In this document: positions 1-11,361 of the stretch, piece after piece
Layout: each line of letters begins with the position of its first letter
Position numbering within the stretch: the stretch's first letter is position 1
DNA from: Scilla litardierei
Taxonomy: Eukaryota; Streptophyta; Magnoliopsida; Asparagales; Asparagaceae
Length of the DNA: 64,000 nt
Direction: 5' to 3'
NCBI GenBank assembly: GCA_030789695.1
Contig: JAULAV010008712.1
Span: 1 to 64,000, forward strand
Notes under the pieces: model-generated
The model's database searches: none
Told to the model about the DNA's origin: nothing
Seen by the model: the letters and a program-made list of their open reading frames with translations, nothing else
Position numbers and translations under genes: made by a program

Positions 1-2393
1 TAAAAATATTATCAGTTGAAGATGGTGATATCCTGGTTATAAGGGACATTTTATAGACGAAGATGGCAATTTCCCGGTTTCGAATTTTTCTACTCTTATA
101 TTTCAGTTGAATATAGTCCTGGTTTCAATTGGCATTTTTTGGCCAAATTGTTTTCTCTGATATCATTTATTAACCGATCCATATCTTCCAGAAAATGTGA
201 AAAATAGCCCGGAGTCCAGAAAAATCCGCAAAAATATCCTTTGGAACTGGGAGATCGCCATCTTCAGCCGAAATATAAGAGCAGACAAAATAAGGCCAAA
301 AAATCAATTCATGTGATAAAAAGATCGACATCATCAACTGGAAAATAAGAGAAGACAAAATTAGGCAACAAAAATCATATAAATTAATAAAAAGATCCAA
401 ATCTTCATAAAATATAGAAAATAGCCCCGAGTTCAAAAAATACGCAAAAATTTCCGTTGGAACAGGGAGATCACCATCTTCAACTGAAAAAATAAGAGAA
501 GAGAAAAATAGGCTATAAAATTCATATCATTTAATATAAAGATCCTTTTCTTACATAAAATGTAGAAAATTGACCGGAGCTAAGAAAAATCAGCAAAAAT
601 GTCCGTTAGAATGGGGAGATCGCCATCTTTAACGAAAAAAAAGAGATGACAAAATAAATCCAAAAATTCATTTCATTTAATAAATAAATACTTATCTTCC
701 ACATAATGTAGAAAAATAGCCCCGAGCTCAGAAAAATCCGTAAAAATGTTCGTTGAAACCAAGAGAACGCCATCTTTAACTGAAAAATAAGATAAGACAA
801 AGTTAGGCCAAAAATCATATCTTTAATAAAAAGATTTATATCTTTAATAAAATGTAGAAAATAGCCCCGACCTTAGAATAATCCGCAAAAATGTCTGTTG
901 GAACAGATTCAATTGAAAAATAAGAGAAGAGAAACTTAGACTATAAAAATCATATCATTTAATAAAAAGATACATATCTTCCATAAAATTTAGAAAATAG
1001 CCCCGAGATCAGGAAAATATGCAAAAAGCTTTCGTTGAAAACAGGATCACCATTTTCAACTTAAAAATAAGAGAAGACAAACTTAATCTATGAAAGTCAT
1101 ATCATTTAATAAAATGAACCACATCTTCAGTAAACCGCAAAAATTATTCCCGAGCTCAGAAAATAATGCAAAAATGTCTGTTTGAACAGGGAGTTCGCCA
1201 TCTTCGAATAAAAAAAAATAAGAGAATACAAAATTAGGCCAAAAATCTTATCATTTAATAAAAATTCATAACTTTTCGAAAATGCCAAAAATAGCTCCAA
1301 GCTTAGAAAAATTTGTTGGAACCGGGAGATTGCCATGTTCAAATGAAAAATTAGAGAAGACAAAATTAAGATACAAAAATCATATCATTTAATAAAAATA
1401 TCCATAGCTTAAATAAAATGTAAAAAATAACACTAAGTTCAGAAAAATCCGCAAAAATGTCTATTTGGAGATCTGCATCTTCAACTGAAAAATAAGAGAA
1501 GACAATTTGGTTATAAAAATCATATCATTTAATCTAAAGATCCATAACTTACAAAAAATGTAGAAAATAGCCCGGAGCTAAGAAAAACTGCAAAAATGTC
1601 CGTTGAAACCGGGAGATCGCCATCTTTATCTGAAAAGTAAGAAAAGAAAAAATTAGTCCAAAAATCAAATCATTTAATAAAAAGATCCATATCTTCCAGA
1701 AAATGTAGAAAATAGCCTTGAGGTCAGAAAAATCCGCAAAAATATCTGTTACCGGGAGATTGCCATTTTCAACTAATAATAAGAGAAGACAAACTTAGTC
1801 TATTAAAATCATATCGTTTAAATAAAAGATTCATATCTTCAATAAACTATAGAAAATAGCCTCGAGCCGAGAAACATCCGCAAAAATGTCCGTTGGAATC
1901 GAGAGATCGCCATGTTCAACTGAAAAATAAAAGAAGACAATTTAGGATATAAAATCCTATCATTTCATATGAAGATTCATATCTTTAACAAAAAAACGCA
2001 AAAATGGCTGTTAGAACCGGGAGATCGCTAGCTTCAACGAAAAAAAATAAGAGAAGACAAAATTAGGCAAAAAAATCATATCATTTAATAAAAAGATACA
2101 TATCTTCCAGAAAATGTATAAAAGTGCTCCGCGCTTAAAAATATTTGCAAAAATGTATGTTGGAAACTGGGGAGGACAATTTTTAACTGAAAAAATAATA
2201 GAATACAAAATTAGGCCATAAAAATCATATCATTTAATAAAATGACTCATATCTTCAATAAAATCTAGAAAATACCCCCGCGCTCAGAAAAATCCGCAAA
2301 AATTTTCGTTGAAACAGGGAGACCGCCATGTTCAACTTAAAAATAAGAGAAGACAAAATTAGGCCATAAAACCATATCTTTTAATATAAAGAT
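1..2393. repeat. AT-rich tandem satellite, block 1
   Basis: Degenerate head-to-tail repeats with a period of about 140-150 bp. Recurring landmarks in each monomer are catatcatttaat, aaaatgtagaaaatag, gaaaaatccgcaaaaatg, gggagatcgccatcttcaac and aataagagaagacaaaatta. Successive catatcattt words lie for example near 951, 1098, 1381 and 1521. Copies differ by many substitutions and small indels, and some are truncated. Short open frames here are by-products of AT-rich repeats and are not genes. The block ends inside a monomer at the target site of element A. I do not recognise the family by name. Confidence 0.95.
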
Positions 2394-2840
2394 TGTTAAT
2401 CGTAGGAGTCCGACTCCCGCCCAGAACCACTGATATACCTCATTGACTCACCCCACTGCAAAAGGACCGCCGGCCCGGAGGTCCGAGGCTACGTGGGGGT
2501 GGGTGCACCTCGCGGCGCCCCCCCTCCCGGCCGAGGCGTACAACCGCATTCGCTCGGCCCGCCAAGGGCAGTGCGCCTGGGGAGCACCCAGACAGTGCCG
2601 CCTGGGATGCTGACAGAGGCACGTGCATATCCCTCCTTGCCAGCGGTCCACGACCCGCGACCGAAAAGGTGCGCGGCCGGGCCGAACAACCCCCAAACAG
2701 GACGACCCCGGCGGGTCCCCACGAACCCCGCCACCAGGGATATCATTGTCGGACCTTTAGTTCGTCATGCACGACAAACAACCTAGTGTAAGGACACGAC
2801 TGACACTAACGCCGCCTGACCGTCTAACAAAGCACCCCCT

Positions 2841-2985
2841 GGCCGCTGAGCCCCCTGACACTTAATGCTTTCGGCCCTGACACCCGGACAAAAGCGCCCC
2901 TGGCCGCTGAGCCCCCTGACATTTAACGCTTTCGGTCCTGACACCCGGACAAAAGCGCCCCTGGCCGTTGCGCCATTTGACAAAA
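2841..2985 (+). repeat. 61-bp subrepeat in LTR A
   Basis: Two full copies and a partial third copy of a unit running ggccgctgag...ctgacac...aaaagcgcccct, starting at 2841, 2902 and 2963. It is also present in the 3' LTR (about 38935-39080). It lies upstream of the TATA box, where U3 enhancer-type repeats are often found. That role is inference. Confidence 0.8.
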
Positions 2986-3103
2986 GCATGGCTGACACTC
3001 TTGTTCCTGACATCCTCGTCCGAAGCTTCCGCTGACAGCAGGGCCAGCTCAGCACGTCGAGTCAGTATGCCAGGTCAGCCCCACCTAACCGCCTCCCATC
3101 AGG

Positions 3104-3111
3104 TATAAATA
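3104..3111 (+). promoter_or_regulatory. TATA box of LTR A
   Basis: TATAAATA follows a GC-rich stretch and precedes a C/T-rich stretch, as expected for the Pol II start of a plant LTR. The same octamer is in the 3' LTR at 39197-39204. Confidence 0.75.
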
Positions 3112-3583
3112 CCCCTTCACTTCTTACGGTGGAGGGGTTGGCAAATTCTCTCTGAATCCATTATTCACACACGAGAGCAAAGGTCGTCCATATCTTTGTT
3201 CTCCCACATATAGCTCGTCACGTACGGTGGACACACGCTCAGTCCGACCTGCGTGCCTAGCCCCCGCTTTAAGTCCAGTTACTAACTTAGGCATCGAAGG
3301 GGCTAAGGGTTGGACTCCAACCCGGCCCTTCTGACGAGTTGCTCGTGGTGCAGGGTAGCTCGCCCCTTGGCCGACATCCGCCTTCGGCTCCCGCCGCCCG
3401 ATCCTCCTCCTCCGCGTCCGGTGAGATTTGACTCCGTGGCCTCCCTCGACGGCAAGTTTAGCCTCTTCACCCCACTAATCACTTGTTAAATATCCCATCT
3501 AAATCCTCTTATCAATATAACCACCGTGCCCTTGGTTCCCCTCAATACAAATTCATTGTACGCGTGTTCCACCCCGCAACAAT

Positions 3584-3600
3584 TGGCGCCGTCTGTGGGA
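3584..3600 (+). promoter_or_regulatory. Primer-binding site of element A
   Basis: TGGCGCCGTCTGTGGGA lies two bases after the 5' LTR. The first nine bases match the tRNA-Asp-type site used by many plant Gypsy elements (compare the full match in element F at 60610-60627). The rest diverges. The same string occurs in C and D, so the divergence is a property of this group and not decay of one copy. Confidence 0.8.
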
Positions 3601-3616
3601 ACGAAGGGTCACACCC

Positions 3617-5282
3617 ATGTTAGACTCCATGCCGATCCCTCGGAACCCTGACCACGGCAAGGATCCCGTGGGTCAGGAGCCACTCTCTCTACCGATCACC
3701 CCGGCGACTGACTCCCCTCCGGGGATAGGCGCCGAGACAGTCCAAACTTCGGCTCGCGCAATCCAGAAGAACTTAAAGGCCGTTACTCAGGCGTGGGAGG
3801 CTGCGTGACGACGGGAACGGAGGCGCCGCCCGGCCCCTCGGAGCCCCCGAACGTGAGGCGAAATCTTCACCCTCAGTTCGAGGATGAGGGGGACCGGGGG
3901 CTCGCCAAGGAAATCACGGCCCAGCAAAAGCTCTTGGAAGAGGAAATGGAGGTCGCGCGGCTGCGGAGGCGCCGGGAGGAGGCGGCCACCGCGCAAAGAC
4001 ATTCGGACGAAGAAACCGCACGCCACCAGCTCCGCTTCATCATCGCGGAACGCGAAAGGCTACGGAGGGAGAACGATGGAAACCGGGAAATCTCGGAGGT
4101 GTCGGTGATGGGCCGGCGGCCCTGGGACGGGCGCGGCCCGCTGTTGGCCAGATCCCCACCGGGAGGAGGGAGCCCGCCTCGCCAACACCACCCCCCGATC
4201 GCCAGCACGAGGAAGCCATTTGTCGACAACTACGCTTCCTCACCGCCGAGCGCAAAAGGCTCCTGCGGGAGAATCAGGAGCGGATGGAGATCCGGGGGGA
4301 GGTGGCCGGAGGGCGATGGCACTGGGAGAACCGTAGCCCGCAACCCGTCGAATCCTCAACCCGGGGAAGGAGTCCCCCCAGGCGGCCGTCACGCTACTCC
4401 CCGGGGTGAGAGGACCGTCGGCAGCCGAGGCGCGACCGGAGCCAGACCCCCGAATGGTGAAGGGGAGATGCGCCTGAGCGCCCTACCTACCCCGAGGAGG
4501 CCATGCCGCTGGCACGGTGGATCACGTTCGCCCCAAGGCCAGTAAGGTTCAAACCCCCCCACCTGGCCACCTACAACGGAAGAGGCGACCCCCTCACTCA
4601 CGTGCAACAATACCGGGGGGCCATGGAGGCGCAAGATGTGGATGAGGCATTCCTGTGCCGGCATTTCTCGCATAGTCTGAGGGACACAGCGTTGGATTGG
4701 TACTTCGGCCTACCCGCGAGGTCCATTGGGAGCTTTGGCGAACTGTCCCACAAGTTCTGCCAAGAGTTTCGCGCCAGGCGGACGAAGAAGAAGCCCTTGG
4801 ACTATCTCAGCACGATAGTCCAAGGAGAAGGGGAGACGACGGGTAGATACCTGCACCACTTTTAGGATGAGAGATGGGCGGTGGTGACCTGCGGCGACGA
4901 GGTGCTCATGCTGGCCTTCAAGACGGGATTGCGGACTCGGAGCCTCCACAAATCCTTGCTCCGAGATCCGCCGGCCGACTATGAGGCGCTGGTTGCTATG
5001 GTGGAGAGGCATGCATTGGCTGAAGAGACCCTCGGCACGAAGGCCCTATTTCCCTCGGCGAAACCACTTCGAGTCGAGCCCAGATCACCCCCTCGGCCAA
5101 GGCAGGAAGAGGGGCATCGGGGCCGCGACCAAATGGCCCGACCGAGGCGCGACTCGACGGGGCATCGCCCGCAGGATCGCCCTGGCCCGGACCGAGAGTT
5201 CGTCCCGGCCCAAGGGGCCACCTGAGCCATCCCAAGATAGGAAGGCCCCCTGCAGGCCCACTACACACAGCTCAACGCCCCC
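3617..5282 (+). pseudogene. gag: Element A gag (capsid region), broken
   Basis: Structural Gag that would form the cytoplasmic virus-like particle. The likely start is ATG 3617, 36 bp after the PBS region begins. The frame then moves twice: 3617-3808, then a frame with the coiled-coil-like N-terminus (about 3793-4110), then the frame that runs into protease. The conserved retrotransposon Gag domain is at 4503-5070 (PHLATYNGRGDPLTH, then DTALDWYFGL). In-frame stops are TGA 4407, TGA 4458, TAG 4863 and TGA 5223. The N-terminus contains two similar Glu/Arg-rich helices (near 4020-4070 and 4206-4260), an internal duplication. No functional Gag can be made from this copy. Confidence 0.85.
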
Positions 5283-6302
5283 ATGTTAGAGGTTCTGGCC
5301 GCGGCGATGAGGGCCCGACTGCTGCCGGAGCCTCCCCGGGGGATGAGGTCGGACCCGTCAAAGCGAGATCTCCGGAAGTATTGCAGGTATCACCGTGACC
5401 ACGACCACGATATCGACCATTGCTACACTCTTAAGAGAGCGGTCGAACGGCTGATCCAGGCGGGCCACTTGGGAGGCTTCGTGGGGGACAGGTGGGCAAT
5501 ACAAGGAGAGAAGGCCCCCCGGGAGGCACGGGGGCCGGAGCCGCCAGCGGACCATGGTCAGGAGGAGCCGCGCCCCCCTGGGGCGATCATGCGCATTGAG
5601 ATGATAAGCGGGGGGTCGCCCCCAGGGGGGACGTCGCCCATGATCACTGAGGCAGGTGCCCGACAGGTGATGGTGGCGGGCGCCAACAGCAGGCCGAAGC
5701 AGAGAAGGACAAACCGACCCCCTATCACGTTCACCGAGGGAGATCAGCGGGAGGTTGGGAGTCAGCGCGATGACGCCCTCGTCATCGAGGCTCAGATCGG
5801 GACAGTCGTCGTCAGCCGGCTCCTGGTCGACACCGGGAGCTCCTGCGACATCCTGTTCATGTCAACGGTCGAAATGATGGGGTGGGGGCACGCGGACCTA
5901 AGGCCCTGCGCGGGCCCCATTGTCGGCTTCACCGGCCATACGATCCCCATGGTAGGGCCAATCACCCTACTGATGACTCTGGGGGAGGAACCGAGGGTCG
6001 TCACCAGGGGGACACGGTTCGTCGTCGTCGACATCACGTCGGCGTACAACGGAATCATAGGGCGTCCATACATGACGGCCATAGAGGCGCTCCCCAGCCT
6101 GCTACACCAGATGATGAAATTCCGGACCCCGCGGGGGGTGGGACTGGTGCGGGGAAACCAGGAGGTGTCTGGGGGCCGCGACAAGGGGCCAGTCAGGCGC
6201 AGGAGCCCGAAGCAGGCCCTGACGTCCTCATCCCCGACGAGAGGGAGGACTTTTGTGACCAGCGGTCGACCCCGGCCGAGGAGGTCGAGGAGGTGCCCGT
6301 AA
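5283..6302 (+). pseudogene. Element A Gag C-terminus and aspartic protease
   Basis: Same frame as the Gag core. Residues about 34-48 hold a Cys/His cluster (YCRYHRDHDHDIDHC), the metal-binding-like motif usual at the end of Tat Gag. The aspartic protease follows with catalytic LVDTGSS (Asp at residue 183, nt 5829) and the later IIGRPYM flap/terminal region. After about 6180 this frame is no longer meaningful and ends at TAA 6300, while the downstream linker and RT continue one frame over. This could be decay or a frameshift junction. In element D protease and RT share a frame, which favours decay. Confidence 0.85.
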
Positions 6303-7828
6303 CCACGGAGGGAGAAAGAACCGTCTCCATTGGGACGAAACTCCCGGCCGCCCTAAGGGCGGCCCTCGTCAGCCTGCTCCGGGAAAACGTGGAGATATTC
6401 GCCTGGTCACCCGCAGACATGTCGGGGGTTGACCCGGCGGTGATCTCCCATAGGTTAAACGTGGACCCAGAAGCTCGACCGGTCCGACAGAAGAAGAGGA
6501 GCGCGGGGGGCAAAAAGAAGAGGGCGGCCGAGGAAGAGGTAGAGCGGCTCCTCAAAGCCAAGTTTGTCCGGCCAGTGGACTACCCCGACTGGCTCGCCAA
6601 CGTCGTTTTGGTGAAGAAGCCCAGCAGAAAATGGCGCATGTGCATCGACTTCATCGACCTTAACAGCGTGTGCCCAAAGGACAGTTTCCCCCTCCCTCGG
6701 ATCGACCACTTGGTGGACCAGGCGTCTGGTTACGAGTTGTTAAGCTTTATGGACGCCTTCTCGGGCTACAACCAGATACCGATGGTGGAGGAGGACGAGG
6801 AAAAGACGTCCTTCGTCACCGATAAGGGCACCTTCTGTTACACCAAGATGCCCTTTGGACTGAAGAACACCGGGGCGACCTATCAGCGGATGGTAGACCG
6901 AATATTCAGCCCACAGGTGGGGCGAAACTTGGAGGTCTACATCGACGACATGCTGGTAAAGTGTAGGAGGGCCCCAGACCACCTCGTCGACTTACATGAA
7001 ATGTTCCAAAGGGTCCGCCGATACAACTTAAGACTGAACCCCGCGAAGTGCATCTTCGGCGTGCAGTCGGGGAAATTCCTAGGCTTCATGATAACGAAGT
7101 GGGGGATCGAGTCGAACCCCGACAAGGTGACGACCCTCATCAATATGGCAGAACCCCGGACGATCCGGGACTTGCAATGACTGAACGGTCGGATCGCTGC
7201 TCTGGGGCGATTCCTGTCGAAATCTGCGGAGAAGTCGCTCCCCTTCTTCAGGGTCTTGCGCACTGCCTTTGGCGAAGCTAAGGATAAAAGGAAGGTGATC
7301 CCATGGGACGACGACTGTGGATGGGCGTTTGCGGAGCTGAGGGCTTACCTACAAAGTCCGCCGCTCCTCGCACGGCCGGAAGAAGGCGAACCCCTAGGGT
7401 TGTACTTAGCAACCAACGAAGAGGCCGTTATTTCCGTCTTAATCAGGGAGGAAGGGGGCGTGCAGCGCCCTGTATACTACGCCAGCCAGATCCTCCGGGA
7501 GGCGTAGACTCGCTACAATCCCATCGAGCGAGCCGCCTACTGCCTGATCACCACAGCTCGAAAGCTCCGACCATACTTCCAGGCCCATCCCATCGTCGTC
7601 CACACCGACATGCCCCTCTAGAAAAACCTGAAGAGGTTGGAGCGGTCGGGGAGGATGCTCAACTGGAGTGTCGAGCTCAGCGAGTTCGACATAACATACA
7701 AAGCCCGGACGGCGATCAAGGGCCAGGCGTTGGCCGACTTCGTGGTGGAATGCACTGCAGGGGGCGCCCCGGGGGACCAACCAGAGCCCCCATCGGTGAC
7801 CGTGTCCCCGCGGGGGCCGGGGGGATAG
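6190..7828 (+). pseudogene. Element A reverse transcriptase and RNase H
   Basis: Copies element RNA into DNA and removes the RNA strand. Visible RT blocks in order: VRQKKR, KKPSRKWRMCIDF, DLNSVCPKDSFPLPRID, SFMDAFSGYNQI, FCYTKMPFGLKN, catalytic YIDD (6938-6949), LNPAKCIFGV and GKFLGF. The connection and RNaseH-1 follow (PPLLARPEEGEPL, VYYASQIL, MLNWSVELSEFD, IKGQALADF). In-frame stops are TGA 7178, TAG 7505 and TAG 7619. A frame change near a G run at about 7815-7822 separates it from the next block. RT motifs are intact but the reading frame is not. Confidence 0.9.
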
Positions 7829-7848
7829 AACCCTCAGAGCCCTCCCGG

Positions 7849-9588
7849 ATGGACGTGGACGAATTATGGACCATCCACGTCGATGGCTCTGCGTCGGGAT
7901 CCGGGACAGGGGCGGGTATCGTCATTCAAACCCCCGACGGGTGCTCGTTGGAATACGCCCTGCGCTTCAACTTCCTGGCAACCAACAATGTCGCAGAATA
8001 CGAGGCCGCGGTCAATGGGCTGAAGCTCGGTAGGGCGGTTGGGGCGACGAACGTGTTGCTCCTTAGCGACTCACGGCTCGTTGTCCAACAGATCCAAGGA
8101 AGCTTCGAGGCCCGAGAAGAAACGATGAAGCGCTACATTAAGCGCATCCAGATCGAGCTCCGCAAGTTAAAGAAGGCGGACGTCCAGCACCTGCCCCATT
8201 CCAACAACCTTCGGGCAGACACCCTGTCTAAGCTGGCTTCCTCCTCCGTGGCCGAGATCGGGAAGGCCATCTACGTCGAAAGCCTATTGACCCCAACCAT
8301 TGACGAAGAAGAACTAATGTGTGCGGGCACAGTGACGACATGGATGACCCCCATTATGAAGTACTTGGAGACGGGGGACCTGCCCGAGGAGCGGATGCTG
8401 GCTAAAAAGGTAGAGAGACGGGCCCTGTCATTCGTACTCCTTGACGGAGTGTTGTACCGCCGCCGTCGCGCCAACTTTGACGTCCTGCCCTATCTAAAGT
8501 GCCTGGGCCCGGAGCAGGCTGAGCAAGTCATCCGCGAAGTGCACGAAGGCTTCTGCGGAAACCACCATGGCGGTGGCACCATCGCCCACAAAATAATGCG
8601 CCAGGGGTACTATTGGCCGACAATGATCCAGGACGCGGTTCAATACGTCAAGAGGTGCGAGGCGTGCCAGAAATTCTGCCGACGGACGACTGCACCTCCG
8701 GCTAACTTGATGCCCATTGTGAGCCCGATCCCATTCACCAAATGGGGACTCGACATCCTTGGGCCTTTCCCGAAGGCCTCTGGGGGAAGAAAATATCTAG
8801 TCGTCGACGTGGACTACTTCACGAAGTGGGTGGAGGCCGAGCCGCTGGCACGTATCACATGGACGGACATGAAGGGCTTTATCTGGCAGTCCATTATATG
8901 TCGCTTCGGGATACCCCGCTCGATAGTCACGGATAACGGAAGGCAGTTCGATTGCGAAGGCTTCCATGACTTCTGTTCGGGCTGGGGGATCAAACTCCAT
9001 TTCACGTCAGTTGCCCACCCGCAGTGCAACGAAATGGCGGAGGCCGTAAATAAATGCATCTTGAACCCTATGAAGAAAAAGGTGGACACCGCCCTTGGGG
9101 CATGGGTCGACGAGCTGCCGGGAATCCTATGGTCCTATCGCACCACCCACAAGGCCTCGACCGGAGAAAGCCCGTTTATGCTGGCATACAGATCAGAGGC
9201 GGTCGTACCCGTAGAAATTGGAGAAGAGACGCTCCGGCTAAAACTCTTCGACGAAGAGATCAATGGAGAGGGGCTTGGCCTCAGTCTCGAATTGGTGGAC
9301 GAGATAAGAGACCAAGCCCTGACGAACCTCGTCAGGCACAGCCAGAGGATGGCACGACACTACGACTCCCGGGTGAAGCAGCAGACTTTCAGGATCGGCG
9401 ACTTGGTCCTCAGAGACGCCACCTTCAGACCCGAGACCGCCCTTCGGGGAAAGCTGGCCGCCAAATGGGAAGGCCCCTACAAGGTCATCGATATCATCGG
9501 ACCAGCCACGTACATCCTGGCAACCCCAGACGGGTGTGAGCTAGCCCATCCTTGGAATGCAAAGCACATGCTAAAGTTCTACCAATAG
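7849..9588 (+). CDS. Element A archaeal-type RNase H and integrase (open segment)
   Basis: 579 codons open from ATG 7849 to TAG 9586-9588. Residues about 8-140 are the extra archaeal-type RNaseH (HVDGSASG with its first Asp, NNVAEYEA, LLSDSRLV, LRADTLSKLAS) that defines Tat elements. Residues about 230-275 are the integrase zinc finger (H/H then CEACQ). The core catalytic residues are Asp in VVDVDYF, Asp in TDNGRQF and Glu in MAEAVNK, in DDE order. A C-terminal region with FRIGDLVL and KWEGPYKV follows and ends in HPWNAKHMLKFY. It is normally part of one Gag-Pol polyprotein. Here it is cut off by the upstream frameshift, so ATG 7849 is just the first in-frame Met. Confidence 0.9.
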   Translation: MDVDELWTIHVDGSASGSGTGAGIVIQTPDGCSLEYALRFNFLATNNVAEYEAAVNGLKLGRAVGATNVLLLSDSRLVVQQIQGSFEAREETMKRYIKRIQIELRKLKKADVQHLPHSNNLRADTLSKLASSSVAEIGKAIYVESLLTPTIDEEELMCAGTVTTWMTPIMKYLETGDLPEERMLAKKVERRALSFVLLDGVLYRRRRANFDVLPYLKCLGPEQAEQVIREVHEGFCGNHHGGGTIAHKIMRQGYYWPTMIQDAVQYVKRCEACQKFCRRTTAPPANLMPIVSPIPFTKWGLDILGPFPKASGGRKYLVVDVDYFTKWVEAEPLARITWTDMKGFIWQSIICRFGIPRSIVTDNGRQFDCEGFHDFCSGWGIKLHFTSVAHPQCNEMAEAVNKCILNPMKKKVDTALGAWVDELPGILWSYRTTHKASTGESPFMLAYRSEAVVPVEIGEETLRLKLFDEEINGEGLGLSLELVDEIRDQALTNLVRHSQRMARHYDSRVKQQTFRIGDLVLRDATFRPETALRGKLAAKWEGPYKVIDIIGPATYILATPDGCELAHPWNAKHMLKFYQ

Positions 9589-9682
9589 TTGTAAGTTTTT
9601 CTTTTATATATACAAGATACACATCTACCCGCTTTCCCCAACTTGGTTGTTTCCACATGAGTGCTTCAGCGTGAACCTCCGA

Positions 9683-10350
9683 ACCTCTGGGGCAGGGCCA
9701 ACCCTAGCCACCCAAACCAGAGAAGGGCACGGGCCGGGCTACGCGCCCGCTCCCCCCCTCAAGACCTCTGGGGCAGGGCCAACCCTAGCCACCCAAACCA
9801 GAGAAGGGCACGGGCCGGGCTACGCGCCCGCTCCCCCCCTCAAGACCTCTGGGTAGGGCCAACCCTAGCCACCCAAACCAGAGAAGGGCACGGGCCGGGC
9901 TACGCGCCCGCTCCCCCCTCAAGACCTCTGGGGCAGGGCCAACCCTAGCCACCCAAACCAGAGAAGGGCACGGGCCGGGCTACACGCCCGCTCCCCCCCC
10001 TCAAGACCTCTGGGGCAGGGCCAACCCTAGCCACCCGAACCAGAGAAGGGCAGGGCTGGGCTACGCGCTCGCTCCCCCCTCAAGACCTCTGGGACAGGGC
10101 CAACCCTAGCCACCCAAACCAGAGAAGGGCACGGGCCGAGCTACGTGCCCGCTCCCCCCCTCAAGACCTCTGGGGCAGGGCCAACCCCAGCCACCCAAAC
10201 CAGAGAAGGGCACGGGCCGGGCTACGCGCCCTCTTCCCCCCTCAAGACCTCTGTGGTAGGGCCAACCCTCGCCACCCAAAACAGAGAAGGGCACGGGCCG
10301 GGCTACGAGCTCGCTCCCCCCTCCTCTCCTCCAGACCTCCGGGGCAGGGC
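9683..10350 (+). repeat. 81-bp tandem repeat array in element A 3' region
   Basis: About eight head-to-tail copies, with acctctgg starts at 9683, 9764, 9845, 9924, 10006, 10085, 10166, 10247 and 10335. The spacing is 79-82 bp apart from the last. The unit runs acctctggggcagggccaa...ctccccccctcaag. Length changes fall in the C run. It sits directly after integrase, where some Tat elements carry amplified repeats. Open frames through it exist only because 81 is a multiple of 3. Confidence 0.95.
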
Positions 10351-11356
10351 ATAGGCCTCACCGCGTAACCACACCCCAGACTTGGCAAACCTGTGATCCT
10401 TGAAAATTCAAACCTGGGAAGGAGGACATGGGCATATGAACCGGGACAAACGAGGCGTCAGTTCCCGAGGAGGCAGCCCCGATGTGACTCGACGAAACGA
10501 AAGGACGCTCGAGAAATATGCCACCAATAATGATACACTCCAAAAAGAGGTTCCATAAGCGCCACCTGGCAAAAGCGGTTTCCAACGGGCATGATTCCGA
10601 GGAGCCCATTAATAACGCCAGCTTATCGCAATAATTAGGGAGGAAACCGTCAACAAAATCCCCCTATAAAGACACCACTCACCCTCCCGAAAGAGAGAAG
10701 AACAAAGATTCGGAAGATATGAGAAATCGGCCCCGACACCCCCCACCCGCTGGGAAACGGGCCGAGATGCCTCGCCCTAACAAAAGGGAGGTCACCGGCC
10801 ACCAGTGGTTCCCTCCTCCCTGGACGGCGGCCGCTGCATCTCCACGACCTCCGATAGGATATTCCCCTTACAAACGAATCGCCAATAGGATATTCCACTT
10901 ACACAAGGGGAATCCACCTTTCACTCCTCCGTCTGCTCTAAACAGGACGAGACGGAGGAAGGTAGGCATCCGCTCCCCGCCGGCAGGAAAGGCAAAAGCC
11001 CCCCAGGCTTGCAGGCCTACACCTCCTCGCCTTCGACCTCCGGATGGGGGCCTCGGCAAGGCTGCATCCCCGACGAACCCAAAAGGCGAGTCATGGCGTG
11101 TCAGTCCACCCTGGAACAACCGAGCCCTAACGAACCCCGCCCTCAAACCCAAACAGCGAGGCGTGGAGGGAGATGACAAAGCAATGGAGGGGAGGCGGCC
11201 CGGTCGACAGGATCCACCCCCCGGACAAACTCCACCGCAAGACAGCTTCCCTACTGCATCCACCTGGCCGAGGAGACCTTGCAACCCGTCAGCGCAGAGG
11301 AAGGACGCTCACCTAGGCGCCAAGAACAACTGAAGATAAAAAGGCCCACCCGGCAG
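10351..11356 (+). other. Element A 3' noncoding region, first duplicate copy
   Basis: No coding signature is seen. This stretch is a diverged copy of 36870-37900 on the other side of element B. Shared blocks include cttgaaaattcaaacct/cctcgaaaactcgaacct, gagcccattaat, aatcccctataa-like words, gataggatattccccttac and gctgcatccccga. Both copies have a TATAA-like word (near 10662 and 37221). Minus-strand open frames in the two copies look related only because the DNA is. Confidence 0.75.
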
Positions 11357-11361
11357 AGGGT

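Larger units (their letters stand above)
2394..3581 (+). repeat. 5' LTR of element A
   Basis: 1188 bp, matched by 38489-39674, with terminal TG...CA. It contains a 61-bp direct subrepeat (ggccgctgag near 2841 and 2902, a variant near 2963) and a TATA box near 3104. Most differences from the 3' LTR are C/T or G/A transitions. Confidence 0.95.

Noticed and set aside
170..2208. Several 60-90 codon open frames in the satellite
   Set aside because: They follow AT-rich repeat monomers, have Phe/Ile-rich low-complexity products, and change with each monomer.
2440..3055. Short open frames in LTR A on both strands
   Set aside because: They lie in LTR U3 sequence with GC-rich composition and are repeated in altered form in the other LTR. 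No domain.
6170..6200. Programmed frameshift between protease and RT of A
   Set aside because: Related element D reads through in one frame, and A has many other breaks, so decay is simpler.
9683..10350. CRISPR-like array
   Set aside because: Direct tandem units without distinct spacers, in a plant retrotransposon.
9647..10354. Repeat-derived open frames in the 81-bp array
   Set aside because: Same reason: multiple-of-three period.
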